From contig CBFDCQ010000009.1 of NCBI GenBank assembly GCA_965603355.1, forward strand, positions 1 through 61,690: a stretch of 61,690 nucleotides of DNA, written 5' to 3'. This DNA is from CBFDCQ01 sp965603355 (GTDB lineage: Bacteria; Hydrogenedentota; CAZGCA01; CBFDCQ01). Made by a program: the position numbers and the translations under genes. A model generated the notes under the pieces. The model was not told where the DNA came from. It saw only the letters and a list, made by a program, of their open reading frames with translations, and ran no database searches. This document shows positions 42,810 to 53,400 of this stretch, piece after piece (the first letter of the stretch is position 1; each line of letters opens with the position of its first letter).

Positions 42810-44030
42810 CTATCCCAGTCCCTGACTCATATCCAGTATTGGCAGCAGGATCGCCAGCACCAGGAACGCGACAAACACGGCCATTACAACAATAATCGTT
42901 GGTTCCAGAAGGGCCATCAGCGTGTCAACCTTGGTCTGCGCCTCCTCTTCGGAAGCGTCGGCCACCCGCATCAACATTTTCTCGAGCTGTCCGCTGCGTT
43001 CGCCAAGCGCAACCATATGAACAAGAATAGGCGGAAACAACCCGCTTTCCCTGAGCGGGGTCGCCAGGTCCTGCCCGCGTCTGACGGCTTTCCTGGCCTC
43101 ATCCACCGCATCCTCAAGGATAACGTTCTGGACAACCCGTTTCACGATGTCCAGCGCAGTCATCATCGGCAACCCGCCCTGAACCAGTGTTCCGAGAGTC
43201 CTCGCGAACCTCGACACGCTGAGCTTACGTGAAAGGTCACCGAAAACGGGCATGTTCAACCGGACCCAGTCCCATCGTCTTTTCCCCGAGGGGGTTCTTG
43301 CGTACTGTCTCAGGCCCAGCAGGAGGGCGGCTAAAACGACAATGCCCACCCACCAGTAGTCGCGGATGAAGTCGCAGGTGGCAATGAGAAGCGTCGTGAT
43401 TCCGGGCAGAGCGTTTCCGAAACTGTCGAATACCTGCGATATCTTGGGTATGACGAAGCCCATAAGAAACGTTACTATCGCCAAGCCTACCACGCACATT
43501 ATCACAGGGTAGACGAGCGCGGACTTTATCCGCTTGGCCACCCGTATCTGGTTTTCGGTGTAGTCGGCAAGGCGGAACAGCACTGATTCAAGGGCGCCGC
43601 TGGATTCACCCGCACGAATCATGTTGACGTAGAGGCCCGTGAACTCTCTGGGATGAGCAGCCAGCGCATCACCCAACGTGGCACCCTGCCGGACGCTGTC
43701 ACGCACTTCGTGGATGACCCGGTCGAGCCTCGGGGCATCTATCTGCTCCAGGATGGCGGAGAGAGCGTCCACGATCGGCATGCCCGCCTCGAGCAACACG
43801 GCAAGCTGCCGGGTTATGAGGGCCACCTCCTCCGCCACCGGGCGTCTGCGAAGCGCGCTGAACGGTATCTCGCGCGCCGCCATGCCCGGCGCGGTATCTT
43901 CCCCGACGTTGATGGGATGCAGCCCCTCGTCCCGCAGCTTGCGACGCGCCGCCGCGGCCGAGTCGGCCTCGATTATTCCGGCGATTTCTCTACCGGTCGC
44001 GTTCAGCGCCAGATACTGGAATACTCCCAT
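42810..44030 (-). CDS. gspF: Type II secretion inner-membrane platform protein GspF
   Basis: The 406-aa protein is a paralog of the PilC protein at 23406. Two GspF domains (about 70-195, 270-395) and three membrane segments are visible: ITRQLAVLLEAGMPIVDAL, NMIRAGESSGALESVLFRLA, RTLGTLVQGGLPMMTALDI and MVALGERSGQLEKMLMRVA. It starts a run of short-spaced gsp genes. The 131-bp gap to gspE carries a GGCGGGC/GCCCGCC inverted repeat (about 44067-44105), without a clear promoter. Confidence 0.95.
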   Translation of the reverse strand: MGVFQYLALNATGREIAGIIEADSAAAARRKLRDEGLHPINVGEDTAPGMAAREIPFSALRRRPVAEEVALITRQLAVLLEAGMPIVDALSAILEQIDAPRLDRVIHEVRDSVRQGATLGDALAAHPREFTGLYVNMIRAGESSGALESVLFRLADYTENQIRVAKRIKSALVYPVIMCVVGLAIVTFLMGFVIPKISQVFDSFGNALPGITTLLIATCDFIRDYWWVGIVVLAALLLGLRQYARTPSGKRRWDWVRLNMPVFGDLSRKLSVSRFARTLGTLVQGGLPMMTALDIVKRVVQNVILEDAVDEARKAVRRGQDLATPLRESGLFPPILVHMVALGERSGQLEKMLMRVADASEEEAQTKVDTLMALLEPTIIVVMAVFVAFLVLAILLPILDMSQGLG

Positions 44031-44161
44031 TTATGTACACCGTTAGAGCAGCTTTTGTACTTGCGGCGGGCTCTCCTGCAGCAAGTCTATGACAGGACGC
44101 CCGCCCTACCAGTGTTCGGCTTTACTTCATCAATGCCAGATTGAACAAAAGGGTCTCCGGT

Positions 44162-45916
44162 CTATGCCGTCACGTCAACGGCGCTTTCCTCCCGGCTCAT
44201 CCTGAGGACTTCCTCGAGCGTGGTTACCCCGGCAAGCACTTTGCGCAACCCGTCCTCCCGCAGCGTCACCATCCCGTTCTTCCTCGCCTCCAGCTTGATA
44301 ATGTTCGAGTCCGTCCTCCCCACCACAAGGCCCTGCACCTTCTGATCCACGATAAGAAGCTCGTAAATGCCCGTTCTGCCGAGATAGCCTCTCCCGTTGC
44401 ACTCCTCGCACCCCACACCGCGACATATCGAGTGCCCGCGCAGGTCATCCTCCGTCAGACCAATCTCCGACAACGTGCGAGCGTCCGGCCTATACTCTTC
44501 CTTGCACTGCGGACAGATAAGCCTGACCAATCGTTGGGCCATCACGGCGATCACCGAGGAGGACACGAGATACGGTTCGATACCCATATCCAGCAGCCGC
44601 GTCATCGCGCCCGCCGAATCGTTCGTGTGAAGCGTTGAGAACACGAGGTGGCCGGTCAACGACGCGTGAATCGCCATCTCAGCGGTCTCGAGGTCCCGCA
44701 CCTCCCCGACGAGGACCACGTCGGGGTCCTGCCTCAGTATGGAGCGCAGCGCATTGGCGAACGTGAGCCCGATCTTCGGCATGACCTGAATCTGGCCGAT
44801 GCCCTGCATCTGGTACTCTATCGGGTCTTCTATAGTTATGATGTTCTTCTCCGCCGCATTGATCCGGCTCAGCGCGGCGTAGAGCGTGGTGGTCTTGCCG
44901 CTGCCCGTAGGACCGGTAAGCAGAATGATCCCGTGCGAGCTCTCCAGCAGCGACCGGAACGTCTCGTAGTCTTTGTCATGTAGCCCCAGTTCCGTCAGAC
45001 CGAAGAGGAAAGTGCTCCGGTCGAGTATCCGCAACACAAGACGTTCACCGTGCGCGATGGGCACCGACGAAACTCGAATATCTATATCCCTGCCGCCGAG
45101 CCGGATTCTTATCCGCCCATCCTGCGGCAACCGTTTCTCCGCGATGTTCATGTTCGCCATGATCTTTATGCGCGACGTGATGGCCGCCTGGTAAGCCTTC
45201 GGCGGGGTGAGCACCTCGTAGAGCACGCCGTCTATGCGATACCGTACGCGGAGATCCTTCTCGAACGGCTCGATGTGGATGTCGCTCGCGCGATCTTTTA
45301 TTGCTCCGGACACGATCAGGTTTATCAGCTTGATTATCGGCGCTTCGTTGGCCACGTCCATCAGATCGCGTTCCTCTTCCGGTACCGACATCGGAGAAAG
45401 GATGCCGATCTCCTCCTCGTCGAGGTCCTCGATCACCTGAGCGGCGGTATCCGTGTGCTGGTCGAAATAGTGATGCACGACCTTCTCAATCTCCGAGGCA
45501 GGGCTCAGCACCGGTTTCACCGGCTTGTCGAGCAGCAAACGAAGGTCGTCAAGCGGCAGAAGGTTCAACGGGTCGCGTATCGCCACCACGTAGAAATCCT
45601 TCTCCTCCCTGAACGGCACCATCTGGTACTGCCTGATGAAATGCAGCGGTACCCTCGTTATTACTGCGGGATCCATCTGCGTCTCGAGCTCCGTCACGAA
45701 CGGTATGTTGTGCAGCTCACTGAGCGCCTCGAGCAGCTTGTCCTCCTCGAGGTACGCGAGGTCCAGCAGCAGTTCGCCAAGGCGTCTGTCGGTCTTCACC
45801 TTCTGCAGTTCAAGGGCTTCCTGAACATGCTGTTCGTCCACGTAGCCCTTGCGCACAAGGACCTCACCAATTAAAGTTTCGTCCCATAACACGGTCTGCT
45901 CGCTCCTCTTGGACAC
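44162..45916 (-). CDS. gspE: Type II secretion ATPase GspE
   Basis: The 584-aa protein has an MshEN-type N-domain (about 14-160) and an ATPase with Walker A GPTGSGKTTTL (about 339), IEDPIEYQMQGIGQIQV, Walker B DPDVVLVGEVRD and HLVFSTLHTNDS. Zinc Cys pairs are CPQC (about 470) and CEEC (about 505). In MshEN the second motif is well kept (RLGELLLDLAYLEEDKLLEAL read in parts) while the first has LIGEVLV. The GTG at 45916 overlaps the end of gspD by 53 bases; a GTG at 45892 with AGGAG ten bases upstream is an equally good start. Confidence 0.93.
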   Translation of the reverse strand: MSKRSEQTVLWDETLIGEVLVRKGYVDEQHVQEALELQKVKTDRRLGELLLDLAYLEEDKLLEALSELHNIPFVTELETQMDPAVITRVPLHFIRQYQMVPFREEKDFYVVAIRDPLNLLPLDDLRLLLDKPVKPVLSPASEIEKVVHHYFDQHTDTAAQVIEDLDEEEIGILSPMSVPEEERDLMDVANEAPIIKLINLIVSGAIKDRASDIHIEPFEKDLRVRYRIDGVLYEVLTPPKAYQAAITSRIKIMANMNIAEKRLPQDGRIRIRLGGRDIDIRVSSVPIAHGERLVLRILDRSTFLFGLTELGLHDKDYETFRSLLESSHGIILLTGPTGSGKTTTLYAALSRINAAEKNIITIEDPIEYQMQGIGQIQVMPKIGLTFANALRSILRQDPDVVLVGEVRDLETAEMAIHASLTGHLVFSTLHTNDSAGAMTRLLDMGIEPYLVSSSVIAVMAQRLVRLICPQCKEEYRPDARTLSEIGLTEDDLRGHSICRGVGCEECNGRGYLGRTGIYELLIVDQKVQGLVVGRTDSNIIKLEARKNGMVTLREDGLRKVLAGVTTLEEVLRMSREESAVDVTA

Positions 45917-48179
45917 GGCTTTCTCGTCTCGTGCGTCTCGGCTCCCGCTTAACGTCTACTCTCTTGAAAACCCTGCGCCAGAAGTTCATGTCTTCGTGCA
46001 TCGCCAGCCTTTGGAGATCATAGGCTTCGCGGGAGCGCGCGGTAAGTTTTATCAAATCCTCATCGGTTTTGATGATGTGAGGCGTTATGATGACTACAAG
46101 ATTATGTTTCTCCTGTACCCAGTTGGTCTTCCTGAAGAAAAAGCCCAGCAGCGGGATGTCGCCGAGAATCGGGATTTGTGACCGGCTTTTACCATCGCCC
46201 TGGCTCATCAGCCCGCCCAGGACGCCCATATACCCGTCGCGAATCACCACGGTATTCTGAATCTGGCTCACGCTGAAGGTTGGACCGGAAGAGTTCGGGT
46301 CTATACCGACGTCGCTGGGTATGGTGTCGGAGACCTCCGCCCTTATCTGCAGCTTGACGTAATCGTCGGCAATAATCTGAGGGCTGACGTCAAGGATCAC
46401 TCCTACCTGCTGTCGTCCTACAGAGTTGTACACAGTGGGAGTCACCGCGCCCTGCGCCAGCGGTCGCGCGGTGCCCCTGATGACCGGTACGTTCTGACCG
46501 ACGGTTATGCCGGATCCGGACATCCTGCTCTGCCCACCCATTCCCGTTCCCATCCTGGTGTCTCCGAGTCCCATCTGTCCTGCCTGCCTGCTATCCTGCC
46601 TGCCACGCTGCCTCGACCCCGACCCCGAGCTGATCTTTGTAGTAAGGATAGCCGGAGCAGATAAGACGTCCAGGTCAGTCACGGTCTGGATAGCCGTGAG
46701 AAGCACCGGTACCTTAGGAACTGACATCCTGGTCCCGGGGTTAAGGGGGTTAGCCATATCGATTGTGCCGTCGAGCATACCGACGGTCCCTCCCGTTGTT
46801 GTGCTAAGTGCAGCAAGTGGACCACCGGTTGCCAATGCGGTTGCGAGGGCTGCGAGATCCCCGTACGTCGAGGCCGCCAAAATGTCGTCCTCGTCGAGCG
46901 CCGCAGCGTCAACGCCGACTGTCACGCTGTCGTTTATCGTCACCTCCATGATAACCGCTTCAACGAAAACCTGGCGCTCGGGAATATCGATCTCCTTGAG
47001 CACATTCTCCAATATCCGCCAATCCTGCGGGCTCGCGGTTATCAGCAGCGCGTTTGTCGGCTCGTACGCCGAGAGCCTCACGTCACCGGCAAACGCCTGT
47101 GCGCCGCCGCCCGAACCGCCCGGCTGCCCAGGCTGCGGCGGTGCTCTGCCGCCCGCGCGGGAGCCGTCTGAGGCCCCGGAGATCAACGAGTCAAGGGCGT
47201 CGGCCACCTCCAGGACGTCCGCGTTCTGCACAGTGTACACGTGGAAGTTTCCTTCCTCGAACGGCGTGTCAATGTCAAGCTCCGCGACGAGTTGCCTAAC
47301 CTTGAGCCTCATTGCCTCAACACCGACGACTATGAGGGAGTTGCTCCATTCATCCGGAATAATCCGCAGCGGCGTTTGCACCGCCCCAACAATTCTCGGA
47401 CCGCGCGACGCCACGGCACGCCCCGATACCCTCTCGGTCGCCCTGCCCGGACGCGGACGCGCGGTCGGCGTGCGCTGGCCCGCCGCGATAGCCGATACCT
47501 CCTCGCTCAGCACGTCGGTGATCTTTTGCGCCAACACGTCGGCGCTCTGGTATTTCAGCGGGATAACCTCCCATCTCTGCTCAAACCCCGCAACGTCGAT
47601 TCTCTGAACGAGGTCCACGAGCCGTCTCACCTGGGAAGCCCTCTCAGTAATGATGAGAAGGTTCGCCGGCGCGTACGCATCGACTCGGCCGACCGCCGAC
47701 CTGAACGAATCCAACACGGCAACCAGGTCGCTCGCCTGGGCGAACTCCACCGGCAGGATCTGGGTGACCAGGTTCTCGTACGGAGTCAACTTTCCAACCT
47801 CCTTGCCCACGTCCGTGGGAAGGGGAGACGCCATGGCATCAGGTGCCGGCACGATCTTTATCAAGTTGGCCTCAATTACGGGCACCAGGGCGAACCCCCG
47901 CCCCGCCAGGATCGCCTCGAGCACCGGGTACGCCAGGTCCGGCGGGATCTGCGTGTGTATAATCACCGTAACCTTGCCCTTGAGCAGCCCCGGATCGTAC
48001 TCGAAGTTCTGGCCCGTGTATTCAGACACGGCCTGCACTACCTTGCCCAGGTCGACATCACTGAAATTCCAGCTGAACGGCTTCCGCGGATTCTGATTCG
48101 CACAGTCAACCGTCCCTGACTGCAAAATTACCAGACCCGAAACCAGTGTAATCGTCGCGATTCTCAGCAGCAACTTCAT
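45864..48179 (-). CDS. gspD: Type II secretion outer-membrane secretin GspD
   Basis: The 771-aa protein has a signal peptide (about 1-26). The N0 domain (FSWNFSDVDLGKVVQAVSEY) and N1-N3 repeats (LLIITERASQVRRLVDLVQ, NSLIVVGVEAMRLKVRQLV, NALLITASPQDWRILENVL) follow, then the secretin domain with NVPVIRG, VGVILDVSPQI and LGDIPLLGFFFRKT. A low-complexity Arg/Gly/Met/Ser-rich insertion (about 535-575) precedes the NVPVIRG motif. The basic C-terminal tail (about 740-771) may replace a pilotin-binding S-domain; no gspS gene is seen. It forms the outer-membrane gate. Confidence 0.95.
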   Translation of the reverse strand: MKLLLRIATITLVSGLVILQSGTVDCANQNPRKPFSWNFSDVDLGKVVQAVSEYTGQNFEYDPGLLKGKVTVIIHTQIPPDLAYPVLEAILAGRGFALVPVIEANLIKIVPAPDAMASPLPTDVGKEVGKLTPYENLVTQILPVEFAQASDLVAVLDSFRSAVGRVDAYAPANLLIITERASQVRRLVDLVQRIDVAGFEQRWEVIPLKYQSADVLAQKITDVLSEEVSAIAAGQRTPTARPRPGRATERVSGRAVASRGPRIVGAVQTPLRIIPDEWSNSLIVVGVEAMRLKVRQLVAELDIDTPFEEGNFHVYTVQNADVLEVADALDSLISGASDGSRAGGRAPPQPGQPGGSGGGAQAFAGDVRLSAYEPTNALLITASPQDWRILENVLKEIDIPERQVFVEAVIMEVTINDSVTVGVDAAALDEDDILAASTYGDLAALATALATGGPLAALSTTTGGTVGMLDGTIDMANPLNPGTRMSVPKVPVLLTAIQTVTDLDVLSAPAILTTKISSGSGSRQRGRQDSRQAGQMGLGDTRMGTGMGGQSRMSGSGITVGQNVPVIRGTARPLAQGAVTPTVYNSVGRQQVGVILDVSPQIIADDYVKLQIRAEVSDTIPSDVGIDPNSSGPTFSVSQIQNTVVIRDGYMGVLGGLMSQGDGKSRSQIPILGDIPLLGFFFRKTNWVQEKHNLVVIITPHIIKTDEDLIKLTARSREAYDLQRLAMHEDMNFWRRVFKRVDVKREPRRTRRESRVQEERADRVMGRNFNW

Positions 48180-48253
48180 CTTTATCCCCCTTTAATAAGC
48201 GGAAACTAATGTTGGGCTATCAAGCCCGGCCCCACCAGTCCCAACCGACCGCG

Positions 48254-49189
48254 TCACTGTTGTAGATTGAACGTAAGCGGCACAGACCTGCCGCCCCGGA
48301 GAATATCAACTCGCAGCGTCGAGGCCTTCTGCAGCCTGTTCGCCAATTCGTAGGCTTCATCAACGCTTCGTATCTTTACGCCGTTGACCGACATGACAAT
48401 GTCGCCTTCTCGCAGACCCACCTTCTTCGCGTACTCGTTTTGCGCGATATTGGTTACCTGGAGCCCCTCGACTTTCCCGTTCTTGTATACGGGAGTGACC
48501 GTGCTGTCGCCGAGCAGCTCGGACACATCCTTGTCCTCCCACTCCTTTCGGTCGACTACGGTCGACCCCGCCGGATTTCGGCCGGCTGGGCGTGGGCGAC
48601 GCGTCATACGCGCCGGGCGCGCGCCGCGCGGCGGTGACCCACGAGGAGCGCTCGGCTGCGTTTGTCCTCCACTCTCGGCAAACGCGAGCTTCTCGCGTTT
48701 GCCGTCAGTGATCAGTACAACCTCCTTCTCCAGTATCTGCTCCACGGTGCTCGTCCGCGCAATCTTGTCGCCTACCTTGTACACATTCGAGGTCTTCTTC
48801 GTCGTGTCCTCGATCACCGCCGTTTCCATGTCCGAGGTGCCCACCGTGGTGCCTATCAGCCGCAGGTTGAGTGTCGTGGGCTTCAGCTTGTCCACCGACT
48901 GCGCGGCGGGCTTTACGGCGGCCCCCGCGCCGCGCGCCCCCGCGCCGCCAAATATTCGCCTTTCGGTCATCCCGGCGTAGTAAGCGCGAGGCTCTACGTC
49001 GTTCGCGGCGGATCCCATCTCCGCCGGACCACCGTCCGGGATGGATTTATGCGGGAGAGGCGGGGGAGGGGCGGTCCTGGCTACTACGATCTGCGCCGCC
49101 AGAAACGCTATACACACAACAAGCGCCATATCAACAAGCCAAAATATCCGCCTGACCGTCAGGTTGGATAACAAAGTCCTGCACCCCAC
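48254..49189 (-). CDS. gspC: Type II secretion protein GspC with PDZ domain
   Basis: The 311-aa protein has one membrane helix (about 15-37), a Pro-rich linker, the HR domain (about 105-170, LNLRLIGTTVGTSDMETAVI and YKVGDKI), a basic Arg/Pro-rich spacer (about 175-205) and a C-terminal PDZ domain (VGLREGDIVMSVNGVKIRS). GspC joins the inner-membrane frame to GspD N0 and selects substrates. The start is a GTG at 49189 with a weak site. It heads the gspC-D-E transcript. Confidence 0.92.
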   Translation of the reverse strand: MGCRTLLSNLTVRRIFWLVDMALVVCIAFLAAQIVVARTAPPPPLPHKSIPDGGPAEMGSAANDVEPRAYYAGMTERRIFGGAGARGAGAAVKPAAQSVDKLKPTTLNLRLIGTTVGTSDMETAVIEDTTKKTSNVYKVGDKIARTSTVEQILEKEVVLITDGKREKLAFAESGGQTQPSAPRGSPPRGARPARMTRRPRPAGRNPAGSTVVDRKEWEDKDVSELLGDSTVTPVYKNGKVEGLQVTNIAQNEYAKKVGLREGDIVMSVNGVKIRSVDEAYELANRLQKASTLRVDILRGGRSVPLTFNLQQ

Positions 49190-49228
49190 ATTGCTTCCGC
49201 CGTCCCGGGCCTTATCTCATGCGCTAAG

Positions 49229-49257
49229 ATTATACTCCCGCCCGACCGTCATGTCAA
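49229..49257 (-). promoter_or_regulatory. Consensus sigma70 promoter for gspC-D-E
   Basis: On the minus strand a perfect TTGACA (49257-49252), a 17-bp spacer and a perfect TATAAT (49234-49229). The leader would be only about 33 nt. This is the best promoter match in the window and suggests strong constitutive transcription of the T2SS core. Confidence 0.8.
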
Positions 49258-49414
49258 AGAACATGCGGCGGACGGAGTTCGCCTGTGCCCGCGATCGGTC
49301 TTCCTTACCCGGCCACATACTGCAGTTACGCTTTTCCGGCCTTTTCTACTCGCACATCGCGTTTATGTGCATGACTACATGAGCAGCCCGACCACGCTGC
49401 CGGCCCGGTTTCAC

Positions 49415-50119
49415 CTAGCCGTCCGTCGCGCGATTCAACGTCGGCTCAGAGAAAGGTCCGGTTACCGTGAACGTGACGGGCAATTCAGTCTCGTCCTGAT
49501 AACAGCTCCTCACGAACTTCAAAAGGTTGTCTATGCCGTAGTTAGCGCTGTCCGTCCGGCCCAACTTCTCGACAGAGATCGTCAGGTCCAGCACGGGGTT
49601 GAGTATCTCCCCACTAGAGGTAACGCGCCCGTCAATCGCTAAGTTGACGTCAGAACCGGTCAGCCGGAACCCCTCCAACCGGACCGCGCGAGCCTTTGAG
49701 CCCCCGTCCGGACCTTCATCGCCGGTCTCATGCAAGCTGAGAATACCGCTCACATCGTAATCACCGCTGTCGGGGTCGCCTGTGTGTACCTCGCCACGGA
49801 ACCTGACACGCAGCCTTCGGGTCAGCAGCGCCCTTAACCCTACCTGAGCGGTTAGACTCGTGAATTCCGTCTCAAGCAAGTGATACGGCTGTCTGTTGGG
49901 CACGATTCGCAGGTTGTGGAACGTTACTTTGTTCGGGAACGAGAAATCCGTCCGCGCCGGTGAGATCGTCACGTTGTTATCCCGGGCAACGTCGGCCAAC
50001 ATCCGCTCTATCACGCGCTCGTACGGATACACCGCCAGCACAACCGCAATAAACAGGAGCAACGCTCCGCCGCCCAGCAAAAGGGCTCGTTTGAGGAACC
50101 CGGATTTCTTACGCTTCAT
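49415..50119 (-). CDS. gspN: Type II secretion protein GspN-like
   Basis: The 234-aa protein has a basic N-terminus, one membrane helix (about 11-30) and a periplasmic beta-rich domain (PARTDFSFPNKVTFHNLRIV; RLRVRFRGEVHTGD; GRVTSSGEILNPVLDLTI) with AsmA-like alternation. It resembles the GspN proteins of the delta-proteobacterial type II operons. Its place beside gspC agrees. It ends before the gspC promoter and starts 325 bases after the exoprotein gene. Confidence 0.75.
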   Translation of the reverse strand: MKRKKSGFLKRALLLGGGALLLFIAVVLAVYPYERVIERMLADVARDNNVTISPARTDFSFPNKVTFHNLRIVPNRQPYHLLETEFTSLTAQVGLRALLTRRLRVRFRGEVHTGDPDSGDYDVSGILSLHETGDEGPDGGSKARAVRLEGFRLTGSDVNLAIDGRVTSSGEILNPVLDLTISVEKLGRTDSANYGIDNLLKFVRSCYQDETELPVTFTVTGPFSEPTLNRATDG

Positions 50120-50150
50120 GACATTTCACCACATTCCAATCAACGCTGCA

Positions 50151-50240
50151 GGGGAGGGTCTTGTCGAAGACTCGCCGTGGAGAGTACCCTCCCGCAGTAA
50201 TACGCCCGCGGTCACGGGAGCCCACGAGGGGCTCCCCTAC
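50151..50240. repeat. Dual-hairpin REP element, copy 1 (expanded loop)
   Basis: GGGAGGGT and ACCCTCCC arms are separated by an enlarged loop of about 26 nt. A CAGTAATACGCCCGCGG spacer and a second hairpin GGGAGCCC-ACGAG-GGGCTCCC follow, ending in CCTAC. It lies between gspN and the exoprotein gene. Confidence 0.7.
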
Positions 50241-50273
50241 GTGGGTACATCCGTCCCGCGTTCCCCTCAACCT

Positions 50274-50345
50274 GTAGGGGAGGGTCTCGTACCCTCCCGC
50301 AGTAATACGCCCGCGGCCACGGGAGCCCACGAGGGGCTCCCCTAC
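50274..50345. repeat. Dual-hairpin REP element, copy 2
   Basis: The ends GTAGGGGAG and CTCCCCTAC are perfect inverted repeats. Two 8-bp hairpins lie inside: GGGAGGGT-CTCGT-ACCCTCCC and GGGAGCCC-ACGAG-GGGCTCCC. The two loops, CTCGT and ACGAG, are exact reverse complements of each other. Confidence 0.8.
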
Positions 50346-50381
50346 ACGGCGGGACGCTCCTCGCCCCCACCATATAAGAAC

Positions 50382-50413
50382 GTCCCCGGAGGAAATAGGT
50401 TTCATCCGGGGAC
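50382..50413 (-). terminator. Hairpin after the exoprotein gene
   Basis: GTCCCCGGA and TCCGGGGAC form a perfect 9-bp stem with a 14-nt loop, 30 bases beyond the exoprotein stop on the minus strand. The following minus-strand bases (GTTCTTATATGG) are only partly T-rich. Confidence 0.5.
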
Positions 50414-50443
50414 GGGCACACCCTTGTTCAGACATCCAGCATC

Positions 50444-53400
50444 CTATACGCGCACGCGCACGGAACGCCACGTTCTCCTCGTTTTTATGAGCGCCGCCAC
50501 GAGCAGCGCTGCACCGAACAGTATCGCTGTCTTACCCGCCGCGGAAGTCTCGATGCACAGCCTCGCGACCGCCGACACGGGACGTATAATCTGCCGCAGT
50601 ACGGCTCGCACAACCTCATGACGAGCCACGAACTCCGCCAGACGCGGGCTGAGACTGTAGTAGCGCTTCACGAGCCACGCGCCGGCCGCGTTCGTGAGCA
50701 GGTACCTGTCACGGAACGTCGTCAGCGCGACGACGTGCTCCTCGTAACGTGTGCCGAAAGCTGCCGTGGCTATCAGGCATCCGCCACCGCCGCCGCCGCC
50801 ACCACCCAAAACTGCAGTCGCAGGGCCCGGTGGGGGAGGAGGTGGAGGTGGAGGTGGCACGGGGCCAATCGGGTCAACCACTCCCGAAGTCGCGTAGAGT
50901 ACATCCGTCTCGAGCTGCACGGTCGCCCTCGTGCGCAGGAAGTTGAATCCGCCATCATTAGTGTATGCGCGTGGTTCCGGCGGCGTAGTGTCGGTAACCA
51001 GCTCGATGAACCCAATGCCACGAGAGGCCCAAGGAGCTTGCTCAAACTTCTCGTACTCGTCCGACGGCTGCCAGGGAGCCGGCGGCGCCGTGAACGTGTC
51101 CGCGTCAACTCCCGTTAGCGTGTCCGGCCCCCAACTGATTATCCCAACGGTGAAATCGTCTGCCAGCCCGAGCGTATCACTCGTTCGTATCACCACGAAG
51201 AAGTCGTCTCCGGCGTCCTCATGGCCGCCGATGAAACCGCCGCTCTCGTTGCGCCCGAACGTAGTCGGCACAAGCTGTCGGCCAAACGCTCCATCCGCGT
51301 ACGCCGCCCAAAATGCAGTCTGCTCCGCCAGCGAGATCGCGGACGGCCCACTCAGCGGATCAACCGTACCCGCCACGTCGTCCGTTCCCGGGCTCGAGAA
51401 CGCCATCCTCACCTGTAAGGGAACCTCGCCTGACACACCTACAAGGTCCGGCGGATCGTCGAACTGTATCGGTATGTCGTCGGAACTGAACACACCGTTC
51501 TTGTTATTCGGGTTATCCCGGTACAGCCCGATACCGCTGGTTGCAGAATCCGCCGTGAACGGCAACAGGTCAATTGACGGGGCGAAATCCTCGTCGTCGG
51601 GACGACCGTCGCCATCCTCGTCCAAACCCTGGTTATAAAACTCGACAGTCAGGTACTCGAGGTACACCTCCGCATCCGCGTTGAGCGTGGCTACATCTAT
51701 GCCCAAAACTTCGTATTCACCTGCCGGGCCGATCGACTGCGCGTCCGCGACACCGTCAGCGTCCGTGTCAAAGTTGGTCCTCACCAAGGAGGTGAGTTCC
51801 GTCGGCACGTTTGTCAGAAGCTGCGAGATGGAAATGAACCTAGTATTGTCTGAAGCAGGAGAGGCATCTCCGACTTCTATCGGCAGCGGCATGGCCAAGG
51901 TGCGGGCATACCTGATCGTCCCGCTCGGGGCGGAAATGCCCGTAGGATGGAACGTGACACCGCCGTGAGGGATCACCACTTCAATCTTGTCCTTGTAGCT
52001 GATGGTGTCGGATGTCTGAATGGCGATGTACAAATCATCTCCCTCACTATCACCGCCCGGGTCGTCATCTAAGGGCACGTTGAAGGCGTCTCCCGGTTGC
52101 AGGACTACACGATACCCCCAGAGGTCCGGCACACCCTGGTCAATCCCATCCATATTGATCGGCTCTGGTACAGTACCGATCTCGGCGAGCATCAGAGGGA
52201 TCTGTGTATCGTCACCGGCATCGAACCACCCGTTGGAGCCCACGTCCAGCCACAGAGAGATACCCGTTTCGCCGAGGCCGTCATCGGCGATTTCCAGAAG
52301 GTCGCTCGGCTCAAACCCTGTCGTACCTCGGTGGTCTTCCGACACCAGGAAACACTCGATGACCGCGACCTTCATGTCATTGCTCGCCAGCGTCTCGGCG
52401 TCTATCGTGTTGGCAATGTTCAAGGCGAGCACCGGCGTCGGCAGCGAAAGACTATCCACACGTTGAGCCAGAAGCCGATGACCAATAGCGTCCTCGAAGA
52501 AGTTCCGCTCCTCGAGCAATGTCAGCGGAGGCCACTGCGGCGGCACTAGTGGGAGCCACCAGGTGAAATCGCTGATTGGCGGATCTGCGTCCGGACCGAA
52601 AAATGTGGGCGGCTCAGGGAAGAAAGGCGACCGGGGGCCCCCAGCCTCGGAAAAGTCCGCCTCACCGAAGAACGGCGTACCTTCGAAGTATGTCTGGCTG
52701 AACGGATTACTGGCGTCGCCCACGGTCATCACATAATTGCGTGTCTGCATCACCGCATGGTGAGGCGGCGACTCTTGCTCCGGCATCGTTGTCTCGATCA
52801 TCTCACATCCAAGACCGCCGGCGGACACCTGCTGATTCGAGAAAATCATCCCGCCGGGGAATTTACCCAATTCTCCCTGTTGGGCAAGGTCGTGCAGCTG
52901 GTCGTCCACGCCGGTAACAAGCGCGGGTTTGACGTACACGCGGAAATCTGCGCCGTACCTTATTCCCGTACCATCTCCTTGCCAACCCGCGCCCGGGCTG
53001 TCCTTGAAACCCGAATCGAGCTGGATAGCCACAAAGAAGTCGGGGGTACCATCCGCGCCAAGCGGCGATTCCAGCGCAAAATCCGCGAAGTTGCCGTCGT
53101 CCATCGGTTCCGGGTCGCGGTCGGGTACGCGAGGACTGCGATAGATCGAGCGGCTTGTGAGATCAAGCATTATCGTCCACTCCGGATCGTCCCTGTTCCC
53201 TTGCGCAACGCCGTTACCAGGATTCCTGATGAAGTAATAGGGTTCCCAGGCATTTGCGATATTCTCGATGATAAGCGGACTGGACGCGTAAACGTCGTCG
53301 CTCTCCGGGTCTAACACGCCGTCGTTATCCGAATCCCTGTAGAAATCCACGCCGCGATAACCGTGTTGTCTACTCATATTATCCAGACCGAACCACGGAT

